In this document: piece by piece, positions 38,209 through 45,952 of the stretch
How the letters are laid out: each line of letters opens with the position of its first letter
Numbering within the stretch: the stretch's first letter is position 1
Origin: Parvularculaceae bacterium
GTDB taxonomy: Bacteria > Pseudomonadota > Alphaproteobacteria > Caulobacterales > Parvularculaceae
DNA: 64,000 bases
Direction of reading: 5' to 3'
Assembly (NCBI GenBank): GCA_028280115.1
Contig: JANQMJ010000019.1
Location: 1 to 64,000, forward strand
Notes under the pieces: model-generated
What the model saw: the letters and a program-made list of their open reading frames with translations, nothing else
Told to the model about the DNA's origin: nothing
Databases searched by the model: none
Translations under genes and position numbers: made by a program

Positions 38209-38315
38209 CCTAGAGCGCTTCGCGGATAAGTGTGTGCGGTTATGCGCAAAAGAAGCGCGACAAAACAAAGGGCTAGAGTCGCATCGCGATTCCGAAGGAA
38301 CGCGAAAGACTCTAG
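38209..38315. repeat. Mosaic palindromic repeat, copy 3
   Basis: Begins CCTAGAGCGCTTCGCGGATA, contains GCGGTTATGCGCAAAAGAAG and CGCGACAAAACAAAGGG, and ends with a hairpin of CTAGAGTCGC-type and GCGAAAGACTCTAG-type arms around GATTCCGAAGGAA. It has the same order and orientation as the copy at 27793-27901, with strong divergence in the loops. Confidence 0.7.
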
Positions 38316-38582
38316 CCCCGCAACGCAACCGCGGCTTGGTCCGTGCTTGCCCTTCTCGAACGAAAGGAACGCTCGGGGGGCCGGCCAACGAGAAAACAGC
38401 CCCTTATCCCATGGCCCTTTGTGCCGACCCGTATGCCAGGACGCCGCCGCTCCAGGCGCCGGACGCCGACCCGAATGGCCGGGAAACAGTCCCCCCTATG
38501 CCGATCCGCATGGCCTGGATGCCGACCTGCCCCGGCTGCCGACCGCCATGGCCCGCCCCCAGAAAATGCCCGATATCAAAAT

Positions 38583-38613
38583 ATTGTATTGCAATATGAC
38601 TTGCATTGCTATA
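38583..38613. promoter_or_regulatory. Proximal PadR operator candidate
   Basis: The sequence TATTGCAATATGACTTGCAT followed by TGCTATA matches the distal site on the opposite strand over 24 bases with five substitutions. It lies 10-40 bases before the padR ATG and must overlap the padR promoter, so autorepression is likely. Confidence 0.6.
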
Positions 38614-38623
38614 CAAGGTGCAG

Positions 38624-38962
38624 ATGGACCTTGAAGCCTGGAAATCGCAACTGCGCAAGGGAACCGCGGAACTTGCCGTGCTCGCGCTCCTGACGCGGGG
38701 CGAACGCTCGGGGATCGGCCTGCTCGACGCGCTCGCCGAAGCGCCGGAGATCGGCCTGTCAGAGGGGTCGGTTTATCCGCTGCTCAACCGCCTTGAACGC
38801 GAGGGCCGGATCGCCGGCCAATGGCGCACGCCCAAAACCGGCGGCCGCGGACAAAAGGTTTACGCCCTGACCGCCGACGGCCGGCGCGCGCTCGCCCGGA
38901 TGCGCGCCGCCTGGACCGGCTTTAAAGACCAGCTGTCAACGATCGTTGGAGATGACCGATGA
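38624..38962 (+). CDS. PadR family transcriptional regulator
   Basis: A 112-residue winged-helix regulator. It starts MDLEAWKSQLRKGTAELAVL, with ERSGIGLLDALAEAPEIGLS, the recognition region EGSVYPLLNRLEREGRIAGQW and the wing GGRGQKVYALTADGRRALA. It belongs to the short PadR group that normally precedes a DUF1700-type or similar membrane gene. AAGGTG precedes the ATG at 38624. Its stop overlaps the next start (ATGA), but the expected partner gene is not intact. Confidence 0.88.
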   Translation: MDLEAWKSQLRKGTAELAVLALLTRGERSGIGLLDALAEAPEIGLSEGSVYPLLNRLEREGRIAGQWRTPKTGGRGQKVYALTADGRRALARMRAAWTGFKDQLSTIVGDDR

Positions 38963-39144
38963 GTGAACAAAGTCGCATTGAAAGCGACCGCGCTGCAATC
39001 ATCTACACCCTGTTGCAAACCACCAAACTCAATGGCGTAAATCCGCAAAGCTGGCACGCCCCTGCCATCGAAAAAATCACAGAAGCTAAAATGACCAAGC
39101 CCGATAAATTATTGCCCTGGAATATCAGGCCAGAAGAAATTTAA
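38959..39144 (+). pseudogene. IS66 transposase C-terminal remnant
   Basis: A 61-residue frame whose start overlaps the padR stop (ATGA). After about ten residues (MSEQSRIESD) the sequence becomes RAAIIYTLLQTTKLNGVNPQ and continues to DKLLPWNIRPEE, which matches the C-terminal element of IS66 transposases (YxLxxTxKLNGxxPxxW, closing with LLPWN). The catalytic part of a transposase is absent. The simplest reading is that an IS66 element was inserted here and decayed, leaving its tail fused to the first codons of the former padR partner. Whether the peptide is made is unknown. Confidence 0.7.
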
Positions 39145-39179
39145 GGCACGGTTTAAAAACGCTTACATATATTCTGAAT

Positions 39180-39208
39180 TTGAAGCTGCCCCATTTTGCT
39201 GATATTAT
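39180..39208 (+). promoter_or_regulatory. Promoter of the cysteine-rich orphan gene
   Basis: TTGAAG (39180-39185) and TATTAT (39203-39208) are separated by 17 bases in an AT-rich stretch. Transcription should start near 39215, only about 20 bases before the ATG. Confidence 0.55.
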
Positions 39209-39235
39209 CATAATACTTCATATGGGGAGATGAAT

Positions 39236-39781
39236 ATGGCATATCATTTAAATGTTCCGGTTGATCCTATCGCAAAGCGAGCCGCTGTTCAGAACAAGCG
39301 GTCTGTTGAATTTACTGGCATAATTGCTGCTGACGATAATGACACATATACTTTTATGTCTCATCGACGTAGCAGCTTTTGTGTTATCGCTCGGAAAAGC
39401 GATGTTATATCCATCACGCCGCAGGCAACCGATTCACATACCTGCACGGTGTATTTCACGAGCGATGCCGAACTTGAAATCAAACCGCTTGGTTCTGCAA
39501 AAATTAGTGCCGCACGTTTAAGTGCGCTGGCGAACCGACCACAATGCGGATGCAACGGACACGCTGCAGCACAAGCAGCAGCAGCGCCTCAACAAAATAG
39601 AGGCGGACAAGATTTCCCATCTTGCCATGGGGAATGTTTTGACGACTATTTAAATTGTTGGGATCCGCTTGATGTAGGCTGGGGCGGTTGGATCTGCTAC
39701 ATTATTTACGAAGATTGCACCGAACGTTGTCGTGGTGGAAGTTCTGTAGGTTTTGGCGGCTTCACGCAGCGCCCTGTTTGA
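39236..39781 (+). CDS. Cysteine-rich orphan protein
   Basis: A 181-residue protein that I cannot assign. The first 105 residues have few cysteines (VEFTGIIAADDNDTYTFMSH) and no signal peptide. A linker of alanines and glutamines (HAAAQAAAAPQQNRGG) follows, after CGCNGH. The last 50 residues hold six cysteines, in SCHGECFDDYLNCWD and WICYIIYEDCTERCRGG, spaced as in small disulfide- or metal-bound domains. ATG 39236 has GGGGAG six bases upstream; the ATG at 39230 is too close. It has its own promoter and an AT-richer composition. A two-part precursor is one possibility; a metal-binding protein is another. Confidence 0.6.
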   Translation: MAYHLNVPVDPIAKRAAVQNKRSVEFTGIIAADDNDTYTFMSHRRSSFCVIARKSDVISITPQATDSHTCTVYFTSDAELEIKPLGSAKISAARLSALANRPQCGCNGHAAAQAAAAPQQNRGGQDFPSCHGECFDDYLNCWDPLDVGWGGWICYIIYEDCTERCRGGSSVGFGGFTQRPV

Positions 39782-39923
39782 GTTTTGTCGTTTTTGGCAG
39801 CAGTGTTGTGTCCGTATCACTATCATCCGCGCTAGCGCCGCCAGCGTAAACCCCAATGGCTTGGCCGGGTATTCATTCGGCTGATGATGACCAGGCGCCG
39901 CGCGTTTTAACGGCGGCGGGCGC

Positions 39924-40538
39924 TCACAATTGCGGCGCCGTCTTTTTCCAGGCGTCAAGGCCGTTCAGCCGGTCGTTCCAGGCGCGCATATTGGGATAGT
40001 CCGTGAGCGGCAGGCCGATCGGTTCAGCGTAGGTCAGACCGGAACCGACGCTGAAGTCGGCAAGCGTCGGGCCGTCGCCGACCAGCCAGTTACGGCCTTC
40101 AAGCGCGCCGTCGACCAGCGCCGCCTCGCGGTGAAACAATTCCAGCGTCGCTTCGACCACCGATTCGTCCGGCGCGCCCATGTCCAGCAGCCTTTTGACC
40201 AGCCGCTCGAACTGAATGGGCTGATAGGCCGGCGTCCAATGGGCGACGTCCCAGAACATCCACTGATGGATTTTCATGCGCGCCGCAGGGTCGTCCGGAT
40301 AAAGATCGGATTTTTTCTTTTCCGCAAGATGGATGGAGATGGCGTTCGATTCGCAAATCCTGACGCCGTCTTCTTCCATCGCCGGAATGCGGCCGGACGG
40401 AACGATCGCCATGATCGTTTCATCGCCGGGCATGCAGGAAATCGACTCGACGGGAATGCCGAGCTCACAGGCGACGGCGAGCGGCTTGCGGACATTTTGC
40501 GACATCGGATTGCCGTAGATTTTGATCTGGTCAGTCAT
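39924..40538 (-). CDS. Glutathione S-transferase family protein
   Basis: A 204-residue GST. The thioredoxin-like N-terminal domain (IKIYGNPMSQNVRKPLAVAC, with the serine of the SQNVRK motif in the catalytic place) is followed by PSGRIPAMEEDGVRICESNA, the glutathione-binding cis-proline and ESNAI motif. The helical C-terminal domain has NWLVGDGPTLADFSVGSGL. The substrate is unknown. The ATG at 40538 has GGAGAGAG upstream. It is divergent from an HxlR regulator, a common pairing. Confidence 0.9.
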   Translation of the reverse strand: MTDQIKIYGNPMSQNVRKPLAVACELGIPVESISCMPGDETIMAIVPSGRIPAMEEDGVRICESNAISIHLAEKKKSDLYPDDPAARMKIHQWMFWDVAHWTPAYQPIQFERLVKRLLDMGAPDESVVEATLELFHREAALVDGALEGRNWLVGDGPTLADFSVGSGLTYAEPIGLPLTDYPNMRAWNDRLNGLDAWKKTAPQL

Positions 40539-40971
40539 TTTCTCTCTCCGCGCTGGATGGATCATGGCGCTTTACCGCGACCGGCGGCGGGTTTTGCGGT
40601 TGAGACTTGTCCCCGCTCCCCTTTCGACAGTCGCAAACAAAACGCAGGCTCCTTACCAACATAACTGTTAACTTGCAAGTAACAAGTATATAACATATTA
40701 TATGATATGGCGCGCTTGGGCTTGTTACGGAGGGCTGCGGCGCGGCGGTCTACTCAGGGATCGATACGCAGGAGCGGGATCAGGGATTGCGCGCGGCGAC
40801 CGAATGAGAGACCGCACGCGGCAGGTCCGGACGCGGGGTCGTGCGCGACAACCGAATCAGGATCTCGCGCGGCGGGTAAGACGGGTCCCGAAACGGGGCC
40901 CCGCTTGGCCGCCGCGGCAAACACGCCGACAAGCAGCGCCTTAACGCCATAAACGCGGGCCGCCACGAGCC
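40539..40971. other. Divergent intergenic region between GST and HxlR genes
   Basis: No gene is supported; the open frames at 40702-40950 are arginine-rich and have no ribosome binding site. At 40667-40684 the AT-rich sequence GTTAACTTGCAAGTAAC contains the palindrome ACTTGCAAGT and is a candidate HxlR operator. A promoter for one of the two genes is likely near the TATAACATATTATATGAT stretch (about 40689-40706). Confidence 0.45.
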
Positions 40972-41334
40972 ATGCCACGAACAGCCGACAGTCAGTCACG
41001 CTCGCCCTGCCCCATCGCCACCGCGCTCGACATTCTGGGCGATCGCTGGACCCTCATCATCCTGCGCGACATGGTCAACGGCAAGAAACGGTTTTCGGAA
41101 TTTCTCGATTCTCCGGAGCGCATCGCCACCAACGTGCTCACCGATCGTCTGGCGCTGATCGAGGCCGCCGGTCTTGCGACGCGCGCGCCCTATCAGGACC
41201 GGCCGAAACGATACGAATACAAGCTCACCAAAAAGGGCCGCGACCTTCTGCCAGTCATGCAGGCGATCTGCCGCTGGGCGAACCGCCATTACCCCGGAAC
41301 CTGGACGCCGCCGGCGCACTTTATGAAGAGCTAG
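40972..41334 (+). CDS. HxlR family transcriptional regulator
   Basis: A 120-residue winged-helix regulator. CPIATALDILGDRWTLIILR contains the conserved cysteine and the DRWT motif; GKKRFSEFLDSPERIATNVL and YEYKLTKKGRDLLPVM are the recognition helix and wing. The cysteine at the N terminus may serve as a redox or electrophile sensor in this family. Divergent from the GST gene, which is a plausible target. Confidence 0.92.
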   Translation: MPRTADSQSRSPCPIATALDILGDRWTLIILRDMVNGKKRFSEFLDSPERIATNVLTDRLALIEAAGLATRAPYQDRPKRYEYKLTKKGRDLLPVMQAICRWANRHYPGTWTPPAHFMKS

Positions 41335-41346
41335 CGCGGCGGCGCC

Positions 41347-41979
41347 CTAATGCGACAGCGTCAGCGGCGAATAGCGCACGGGAATGAGCGCATGGTCGGT
41401 TAATTCGCCGTCCTGGTCTTTTTCCACCAAGCGAAGCATTTGCGTATCCTCCTCGCCCGCTGGAATGACCATGCGCCCCCCGGCCTTTAGCTGATCGATC
41501 AGCGCGGCGGGAATTTTTTTCGCGCCGGCGGAAACGAGGATCTTGTCGAATGGCGCCTCTTCGGGCCAGCCGCGCGACCCGTCGCCAATCCGTATGCGAA
41601 CCTTACCGTATCCCGCCTCGGCGAGGCGGCGTTCGGCCTCCTCGCCGAGCTCGGACAAAATCTCCACGGCAAAGACATGGTCGCTGAGTTCAGCGAGCAC
41701 CGCGGCCTGATAGCCCAGCCCCGCGCCGACTTCTAAGATCTTATCGTCGGGGGCGATATCGAGAAGGTCGGTCGCCAGCGCCACCATGAACGGCTGGGAT
41801 ATTGTCTTGTCCGAACCGATGGGCAGCGGCATGTCGCGATAGGCGTAGGGCTGCAAATCCGCCGGCATGAAGCGATGGCGCGGCGCGTTCGCCATCGCCT
41901 GCATCACCCGGTCCGAAAGCGCCGGCCGGCCGGTCGCGCGGCCGCAATCGCGCGCATGCGCCGCGACGGTCTTAAGCAT
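41347..41979 (-). CDS. Protein-L-isoaspartate O-methyltransferase family protein
   Basis: A 210-residue SAM-dependent methyltransferase of the PCMT family. The segments APRHRFMPADLQPYAYRDMP, LPIGSDKTISQPFMVALATD and the SAM loop ILEVGAGLGYQAAVLAELSD match. It would repair isoaspartyl residues, or be one of the uncharacterised paralogues. I place the start at ATG 41979, since a good promoter lies within the longer in-frame extension that begins at TTG 42090. GGAG lies nine bases upstream. Confidence 0.85.
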   Translation of the reverse strand: MLKTVAAHARDCGRATGRPALSDRVMQAMANAPRHRFMPADLQPYAYRDMPLPIGSDKTISQPFMVALATDLLDIAPDDKILEVGAGLGYQAAVLAELSDHVFAVEILSELGEEAERRLAEAGYGKVRIRIGDGSRGWPEEAPFDKILVSAGAKKIPAALIDQLKAGGRMVIPAGEEDTQMLRLVEKDQDGELTDHALIPVRYSPLTLSH

Positions 41980-42051
41980 CGCCCGGCGCTCCGCCTCGAA
42001 CCCGTTTTCCTTTTCGTTTTGCAAGGCGCTCGCCTGATTGTTGCGTCCTAT

Positions 42052-42081
42052 ATTATATGATGGCGCAAGCGGGCGCTTCAA
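42052..42081 (-). promoter_or_regulatory. Promoter of the PCMT-family gene
   Basis: On the minus strand TTGAAG (42076-42081) and a perfect TATAAT (42052-42057) are separated by 18 bases. Transcription would start near 42045, about 65 bases before the ATG at 41979. Confidence 0.6.
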
Positions 42082-42151
42082 CTTGGGCAATTGAGCGCAT
42101 TTTGATGGCGAACCGCTGGATGCGCGCGCCCTGTCGCCCTAGCATCCGCCC

Positions 42152-43384
42152 ATGACGAACGCCGACACGCACCCAAAATCTCGCCGGGACGCCGAAGCGC
42201 GCGACGGCGCCGATCCCCTTCGGGCATTCAAGGATCATTTCGACCTGCCCGAGGGCGTCATCTATCTCGACGGCAATTCCCTGGGCCCGCCGCCAAAAGC
42301 AGCGCTTGCCCGCCTGCGGCGCACGGCGGAGGAGGAATGGCGCCGCGGCCTCATCACATCATGGAACGAGGCCGGCTGGATCGACCTGCCAAAGACCTGC
42401 GGTGCGAAAATCGCCAGGATCATCGGCGCCGATGCGGACGACGTCATCGTTTGCGACTCAACTTCGGCGAATATTTTCAAGCTCGCCGCCGCGCTGTTGG
42501 CAAAAAAGCCCGGCGCGCTGGCTTATGAAGCAGGGGAATTCCCCACCGACGGATATATCTTCCAGGGCCTTGCCGCCTTTGCCGGCGCGCCGATCACGCG
42601 CCTCGATCCGCAAGCCGGCGCGGCAGGGCTTCACCCGGAGATCAGCGTCCTGATTAAAAGCGCCGTGTGCTATAAATCCGCCGCGGTCGCCGACATAGCC
42701 GCCTGGGAGCGCGCCGCAGCGCAAACGGGCGTCTCCATCATCTGGGATCTGAGCCACGCGGCGGGCCTTATCGATCTCGACCTTCAATCAACCGGCGCGC
42801 AGTACGCCGTGGGCTGCGGTTATAAATTCCTCAATGGCGGGCCGGGCGCGCCCGCCTTTATCTATGTGGCGCGCGACATGGCGCAGAACCTGCGTCAGCC
42901 GCTCGCCGGCTGGATGGGACATGCGGCGCCGTTCGAATTCGCTGACGCTTACGCCCCCGCGCCCGGCGCCCAGCGTTTCGCCTGCGGCACGCCGCCGATC
43001 CTTTCCTTAAGCGCGCTCGATGCGGCGCTCGACCTGTTCGAAACTGTCGACATGGCCGTGGTCGAAGAAAAAGCGCGCACGCTGGGCGATCTTTTCCTGA
43101 CGCGCGCGGCCGCCATGGGCCTTGGCAGCATTTCGCCGCAACCGGGCGCGCGCCGCGGCGGTCATGTTTCATTGCGCTTCGAGCATGGTTATGCGGCGGT
43201 GCAGGCGATGATCGCCCGCGGCGTCATCGGCGATTTTCGCGCGCCCGATCTCATGCGCTTCGGCTTTTCGCCGCTCATCTTGCACTATGCGGATGTGTGG
43301 GACGCCGCGGATGTGCTGGAAAATATTCTGGCGACGCAGGAATGGAAAAAGCCGGAATATTCCGTGCGCAAGACGGTGACCTGA
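42152..43384 (+). CDS. kynU: Kynureninase
   Basis: A 410-residue PLP enzyme that cleaves kynurenine to anthranilate and alanine in tryptophan breakdown; cytosolic. Visible features are VIYLDGNSLGPPPKAALARL, the DSTSANIFKL loop, the WDLSHAAGLIDLDL cofactor aspartate, the PLP lysine in VGCGYKFLNGGPGAPAF, and the late GHVSLRFEHGYA segment. No kynA or kynB is in the window. It is divergent from the PCMT gene. Confidence 0.94.
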   Translation: MTNADTHPKSRRDAEARDGADPLRAFKDHFDLPEGVIYLDGNSLGPPPKAALARLRRTAEEEWRRGLITSWNEAGWIDLPKTCGAKIARIIGADADDVIVCDSTSANIFKLAAALLAKKPGALAYEAGEFPTDGYIFQGLAAFAGAPITRLDPQAGAAGLHPEISVLIKSAVCYKSAAVADIAAWERAAAQTGVSIIWDLSHAAGLIDLDLQSTGAQYAVGCGYKFLNGGPGAPAFIYVARDMAQNLRQPLAGWMGHAAPFEFADAYAPAPGAQRFACGTPPILSLSALDAALDLFETVDMAVVEEKARTLGDLFLTRAAAMGLGSISPQPGARRGGHVSLRFEHGYAAVQAMIARGVIGDFRAPDLMRFGFSPLILHYADVWDAADVLENILATQEWKKPEYSVRKTVT

Positions 43385-43390
43385 CGGGCG

Positions 43391-44440
43391 CTATTGCAGC
43401 GACGCCATGGCGCTGACGATGCGGTTGGATTCCTCGATCGGCGGCAGGGCGTTCAGCGCGTCCTGATAATATTTGCGCGCGACGCCTTTTTCGTTGACCT
43501 GCTCCGCAATGATCGCGCGCCCGACCAGCGCTTCGTAATTGTCCGGCGTAAACTCGAGCAACCGCGCAAGGAGCGTATCTGCTTCGGCGAGGTCGCCGCG
43601 CGCCGCCGCGCACAGACCCACATCGACCATGGCGCCGAGCGCCCAGGCGTCCGCCTGCAGCGTCGCTTCAGCGTTGTTACAGAATGGCGGGGAAATTTCC
43701 TTGTGAAGAATGGCGCGCACCCGGGCGGCGAAATCGGCGCGGACCGGCGCGGCCAGCGGCGTATCGGCGCGCATCAAAGGCTTGCGCACTTCAATGTTCT
43801 GCTCAATCGGCTGAACCTTCGCCAGGACGGCCGACGGCGGGGCCAATCGTTCCGGCGGGGCGAGCCGGGCGAACGCACTCAGCCGATCCGGCGCCGCTTC
43901 ACGTAGGCCGGCGGGTTTTGCGACGGCTGCTGGGACGGTTGCTGGAGCGCGTTGCGGCTGTTCGGCTGCGGCTTCGCGAATCGACGGCTTGGCGACGGCG
44001 CGCGCGGTTTGCGTTTTCTCAGCGGTAGCGCCCTCGGAAAAGAAAATGTCGAGGCACGCGGCGGGCCGACCGCCGACCGTGCAGCTTTTCACGCTCGAAC
44101 GATCAACCGCCGTGCGGGCCGTAACGCTGATCAACGCGCCGCCGTCGCGGCTTTCGGCGCTGACCCGCGAGACCCTGTCGCTGCGGGCGCCGAGATCGAA
44201 GTCGAACGCCGCCTCAACCGAACTAAGCAGATAGCCGTCGGCGCGCTTTTCAAGCGTGCAAGGGGCGCTGCAAATGAAGGCGATGCGCGTTTGCACGCCG
44301 CGCTCGCCGATCTGAACGTCTTCCAGCATGATCGCCGGCGTTGCGTCCGACCCTGTGGAAAACGCAACGGCCGCCATTGCCGCGGCAGCGAACGTCCATG
44401 CAAAGGCGAGAGGCGCAATGAAGCGCTTTTTGACAATCAT
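43391..44440 (-). CDS. Secreted TPR-containing protein, unknown function
   Basis: A 349-residue exported protein. A signal-like helix (PLAFAWTFAAAAMAAVAFS) leads to a beta-rich domain (VQIGERGVQTRIAFICSAPC, with four cysteines through residues 57-128) that resembles an AMIN-like domain. A proline/alanine linker follows, and the C-terminal region is a short TPR-like array (RGDLAEADTLLARLLEFTPDNYEALVGRA). It ends six bases after the kynU stop, convergent with it. Periplasmic envelope function is inferred. Confidence 0.65.
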   Translation of the reverse strand: MIVKKRFIAPLAFAWTFAAAAMAAVAFSTGSDATPAIMLEDVQIGERGVQTRIAFICSAPCTLEKRADGYLLSSVEAAFDFDLGARSDRVSRVSAESRDGGALISVTARTAVDRSSVKSCTVGGRPAACLDIFFSEGATAEKTQTARAVAKPSIREAAAEQPQRAPATVPAAVAKPAGLREAAPDRLSAFARLAPPERLAPPSAVLAKVQPIEQNIEVRKPLMRADTPLAAPVRADFAARVRAILHKEISPPFCNNAEATLQADAWALGAMVDVGLCAAARGDLAEADTLLARLLEFTPDNYEALVGRAIIAEQVNEKGVARKYYQDALNALPPIEESNRIVSAMASLQ

Positions 44441-44535
44441 GGACCCGGCGGCGCTTCCCCGTTGACGTTAAAAGGCGGCACTGTCGTCAGAGTCGGCGCA
44501 TTGGGTCAATCCGCGCCGCATCGCCGCGCCATAGG

Positions 44536-44564
44536 AAAACGGGCGCCGATGAAGCGCCCGTTTT
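44536..44564. terminator. Intrinsic terminator, two-way
   Basis: AAAACGGGCGC (44536-44546) and GCGCCCGTTTT (44554-44564) form an 11-bp stem with a seven-base loop, closed by A/T runs on both sides. It lies just downstream of the repeat-protein gene on the minus strand and isolates it from the TPR gene below. Confidence 0.9.
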
Positions 44565-44595
44565 GCGTGTTGGCCGGCCTTGGCCTACCATGGGC

Positions 44596-45801
44596 CTACC
44601 AGGTGCGATAAACCCGCCGGCTGCCCGGCTTGATATAGCCGAAACCCCAATAGTCGTAGCACAGAAGCGCCACTTCTTCATATCGACGGCCGCGTCGAAT
44701 GAACGTTTGGGAAACCGGATAGCAATCGCCGATATAAGCGCGGGAATAAAGATCCCAGCCCCAGTTGATGAACAACCAGCCCAGCGGATCATACCCTCGG
44801 TGATAAACAAAGTAGCCGTAACTTGGCGACCAGTAGCCATGTTTCCGGCGGGGGCCATACCCGGAGCGGCGGTGGCGATCCGCACGATAATACCGCCGGT
44901 CATGACGCCATTGATCCCTACGGCCCTGGTAATAGGCGTCTCGTCTTGAATCATAATGCCGGTATGCGCGACGTTGATCCCGCCGTCCGTCGCGATAAGC
45001 GTCTCGTCTTGAATCATAGCGCCGGTCGGCGCGGCGCTGATCTCGCCTGCCGTCGCGATAGGCGTCTCGTCTTGAATCATAACGCCGATCGGCGTGGCGC
45101 TGATCTCGTCTGCCGTCGCGATAAGCATCGCGCCTTGAATCATGGCGCCGGTCAGCGTGGCGTTGATCCCGCCTGCCGTCGCGATAGGCGTCGCGCCTCG
45201 AATCATGGCGCCGGTCAGCGCGGCGCTGATCTCGCCTGCCGTCGCGATAGGCGTCGCGACGGTAATCGCCGCGGCCCGACGAACGATGTGAATCGCGCCG
45301 GCCGTCGCTTCTGGGGCGTGAAGATGAGCGGTGTTGTCCGCCACGGCTTTCAGCAGCTTGCCGGGCGGGCGCAGCCCGGCGCGGCGGCGGGGCGCTCGAC
45401 CTGGAGCGCGGCGCCGGACGCGCGTCGCGCCGATGATCGCGATGGGGCGCGGCGGTGTAATCTTCACGGGTTGGCGGCGGAGCGCTGCGCTGACTGCGGC
45501 GCGGCGGGGCGCTGCTTTGACTGCGCGCGCGGCCTGATGACGCTCTGGACGAGCGCCGTTCGCCGCTGTCGCCGCGGGCCCGGCGCGCTTCGCCGCGATC
45601 GCTCTCGCGGCCGCGGTCGTCCCCCTCGTCCAGCATGGCGATTTGAAATGATTGCGCATCCCCAGCGCTTGGCGCCGATGTCGGCCCCGATGCCTGCGCC
45701 GCCGCCGGGTCGGTCGATGCGAAGGCCGGCGCCGCAATCGCAAGCGCGGCGAAAGCCGCCGTTGCGGCGACGGCCGTGTTTCTTATCTCCCTCAAGGGCA
45801 T
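44596..45801 (-). CDS. Secreted arginine-rich tandem-repeat protein
   Basis: A 401-residue exported protein. Residues 1-29 are a signal peptide (AALAIAAPAFA). A disordered Ser/Arg/Pro region (residues 60-179) is followed by six units of 21 residues (180-305), each like SRRDAYRDGRRDQRRADRRY. The C-terminal 90 residues are tyrosine- and tryptophan-rich (YWSPSYGYFVYHRGYDPLGW), with two cysteines. This frame is chosen because it has the signal peptide and a non-repetitive aromatic tail; a 418-codon frame on the same strand does not. The strong positive charge suggests binding to nucleic acid, lipopolysaccharide or polyanionic matrix. Confidence 0.7.
   Translation of the reverse strand: MPLREIRNTAVAATAAFAALAIAAPAFASTDPAAAQASGPTSAPSAGDAQSFQIAMLDEGDDRGRESDRGEARRARGDSGERRSSRASSGRARSQSSAPPRRSQRSAPPPTREDYTAAPHRDHRRDARPAPRSRSSAPPPRRAAPARQAAESRGGQHRSSSRPRSDGRRDSHRSSGRGDYRRDAYRDGRRDQRRADRRHDSRRDAYRDGRRDQRHADRRHDSRRDAYRDGRRDQRHADRRYDSRRDAYRDGRRDQRRADRRYDSRRDAYRDGRRDQRRAYRHYDSRRDAYYQGRRDQWRHDRRYYRADRHRRSGYGPRRKHGYWSPSYGYFVYHRGYDPLGWLFINWGWDLYSRAYIGDCYPVSQTFIRRGRRYEEVALLCYDYWGFGYIKPGSRRVYRTW
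44887..45264. repeat. Six 63-bp tandem repeats
   Basis: Six consecutive 63-bp units coding for 21 residues each. Sequence identity is high both in DNA (for example GTCTCGTCTTGAATCAT recurring at 44938, 45001 and 45064) and in protein. The outer units are the most diverged. Copy-number variation by slippage would keep the frame. Confidence 0.9.
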
Positions 45802-45952
45802 TCGCTTCTCCTAGAAGTCGACGCCCCCTGCGCCCGCGGTTAATTTGCGCCAAGGTTAAATTTCGGTCAATGAGTCGCCGATCAATATTTCGAGAAAACG
45901 CCTTGAAATAAGGCGAAAACGCGACGAATGTGTCGGGAATAAGGCGGCGACC

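Larger units (their letters stand above)
37865..38623. other. Gene-free region with degenerate repeats
   Basis: No gene is supported; open frames here are low in complexity. Two blocks (about 37983-38110 and 38400-38565) hold variants of a motif like TATGCCGATCCGCATGGCCTG, for example at 37991-38011 and 38507-38527. Between them lie an operator-like inverted repeat at 38148-38178 and a mosaic repeat copy at 38209-38315. The region separates glyQ from padR, and the glyQ promoter must lie in its left part. Confidence 0.55.

Noticed and set aside
38147..38693. Open frames of 115-150 codons between glyQ and padR
   Set aside because: They run through repeats and operators and have biased composition. 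None has a ribosome site.
40702..40950. Two overlapping 80-codon frames upstream of the HxlR gene
   Set aside because: Arginine-rich, no ribosome binding site, no conserved pattern. They look like chance open frames.
44887..45264. The 63-bp repeats considered as a CRISPR array
   Set aside because: There are no unique spacers; units are contiguous, vary by scattered substitutions and code for 21-residue repeats.
44487..45743. A 418-codon open frame on the minus strand overlapping the arginine-rich repeat gene
   Set aside because: It has no signal peptide or plausible N terminus, is low in complexity, and exists because the 63-bp repeats keep every frame open. The frame at 44596-45801 has a signal peptide and an aromatic tail.
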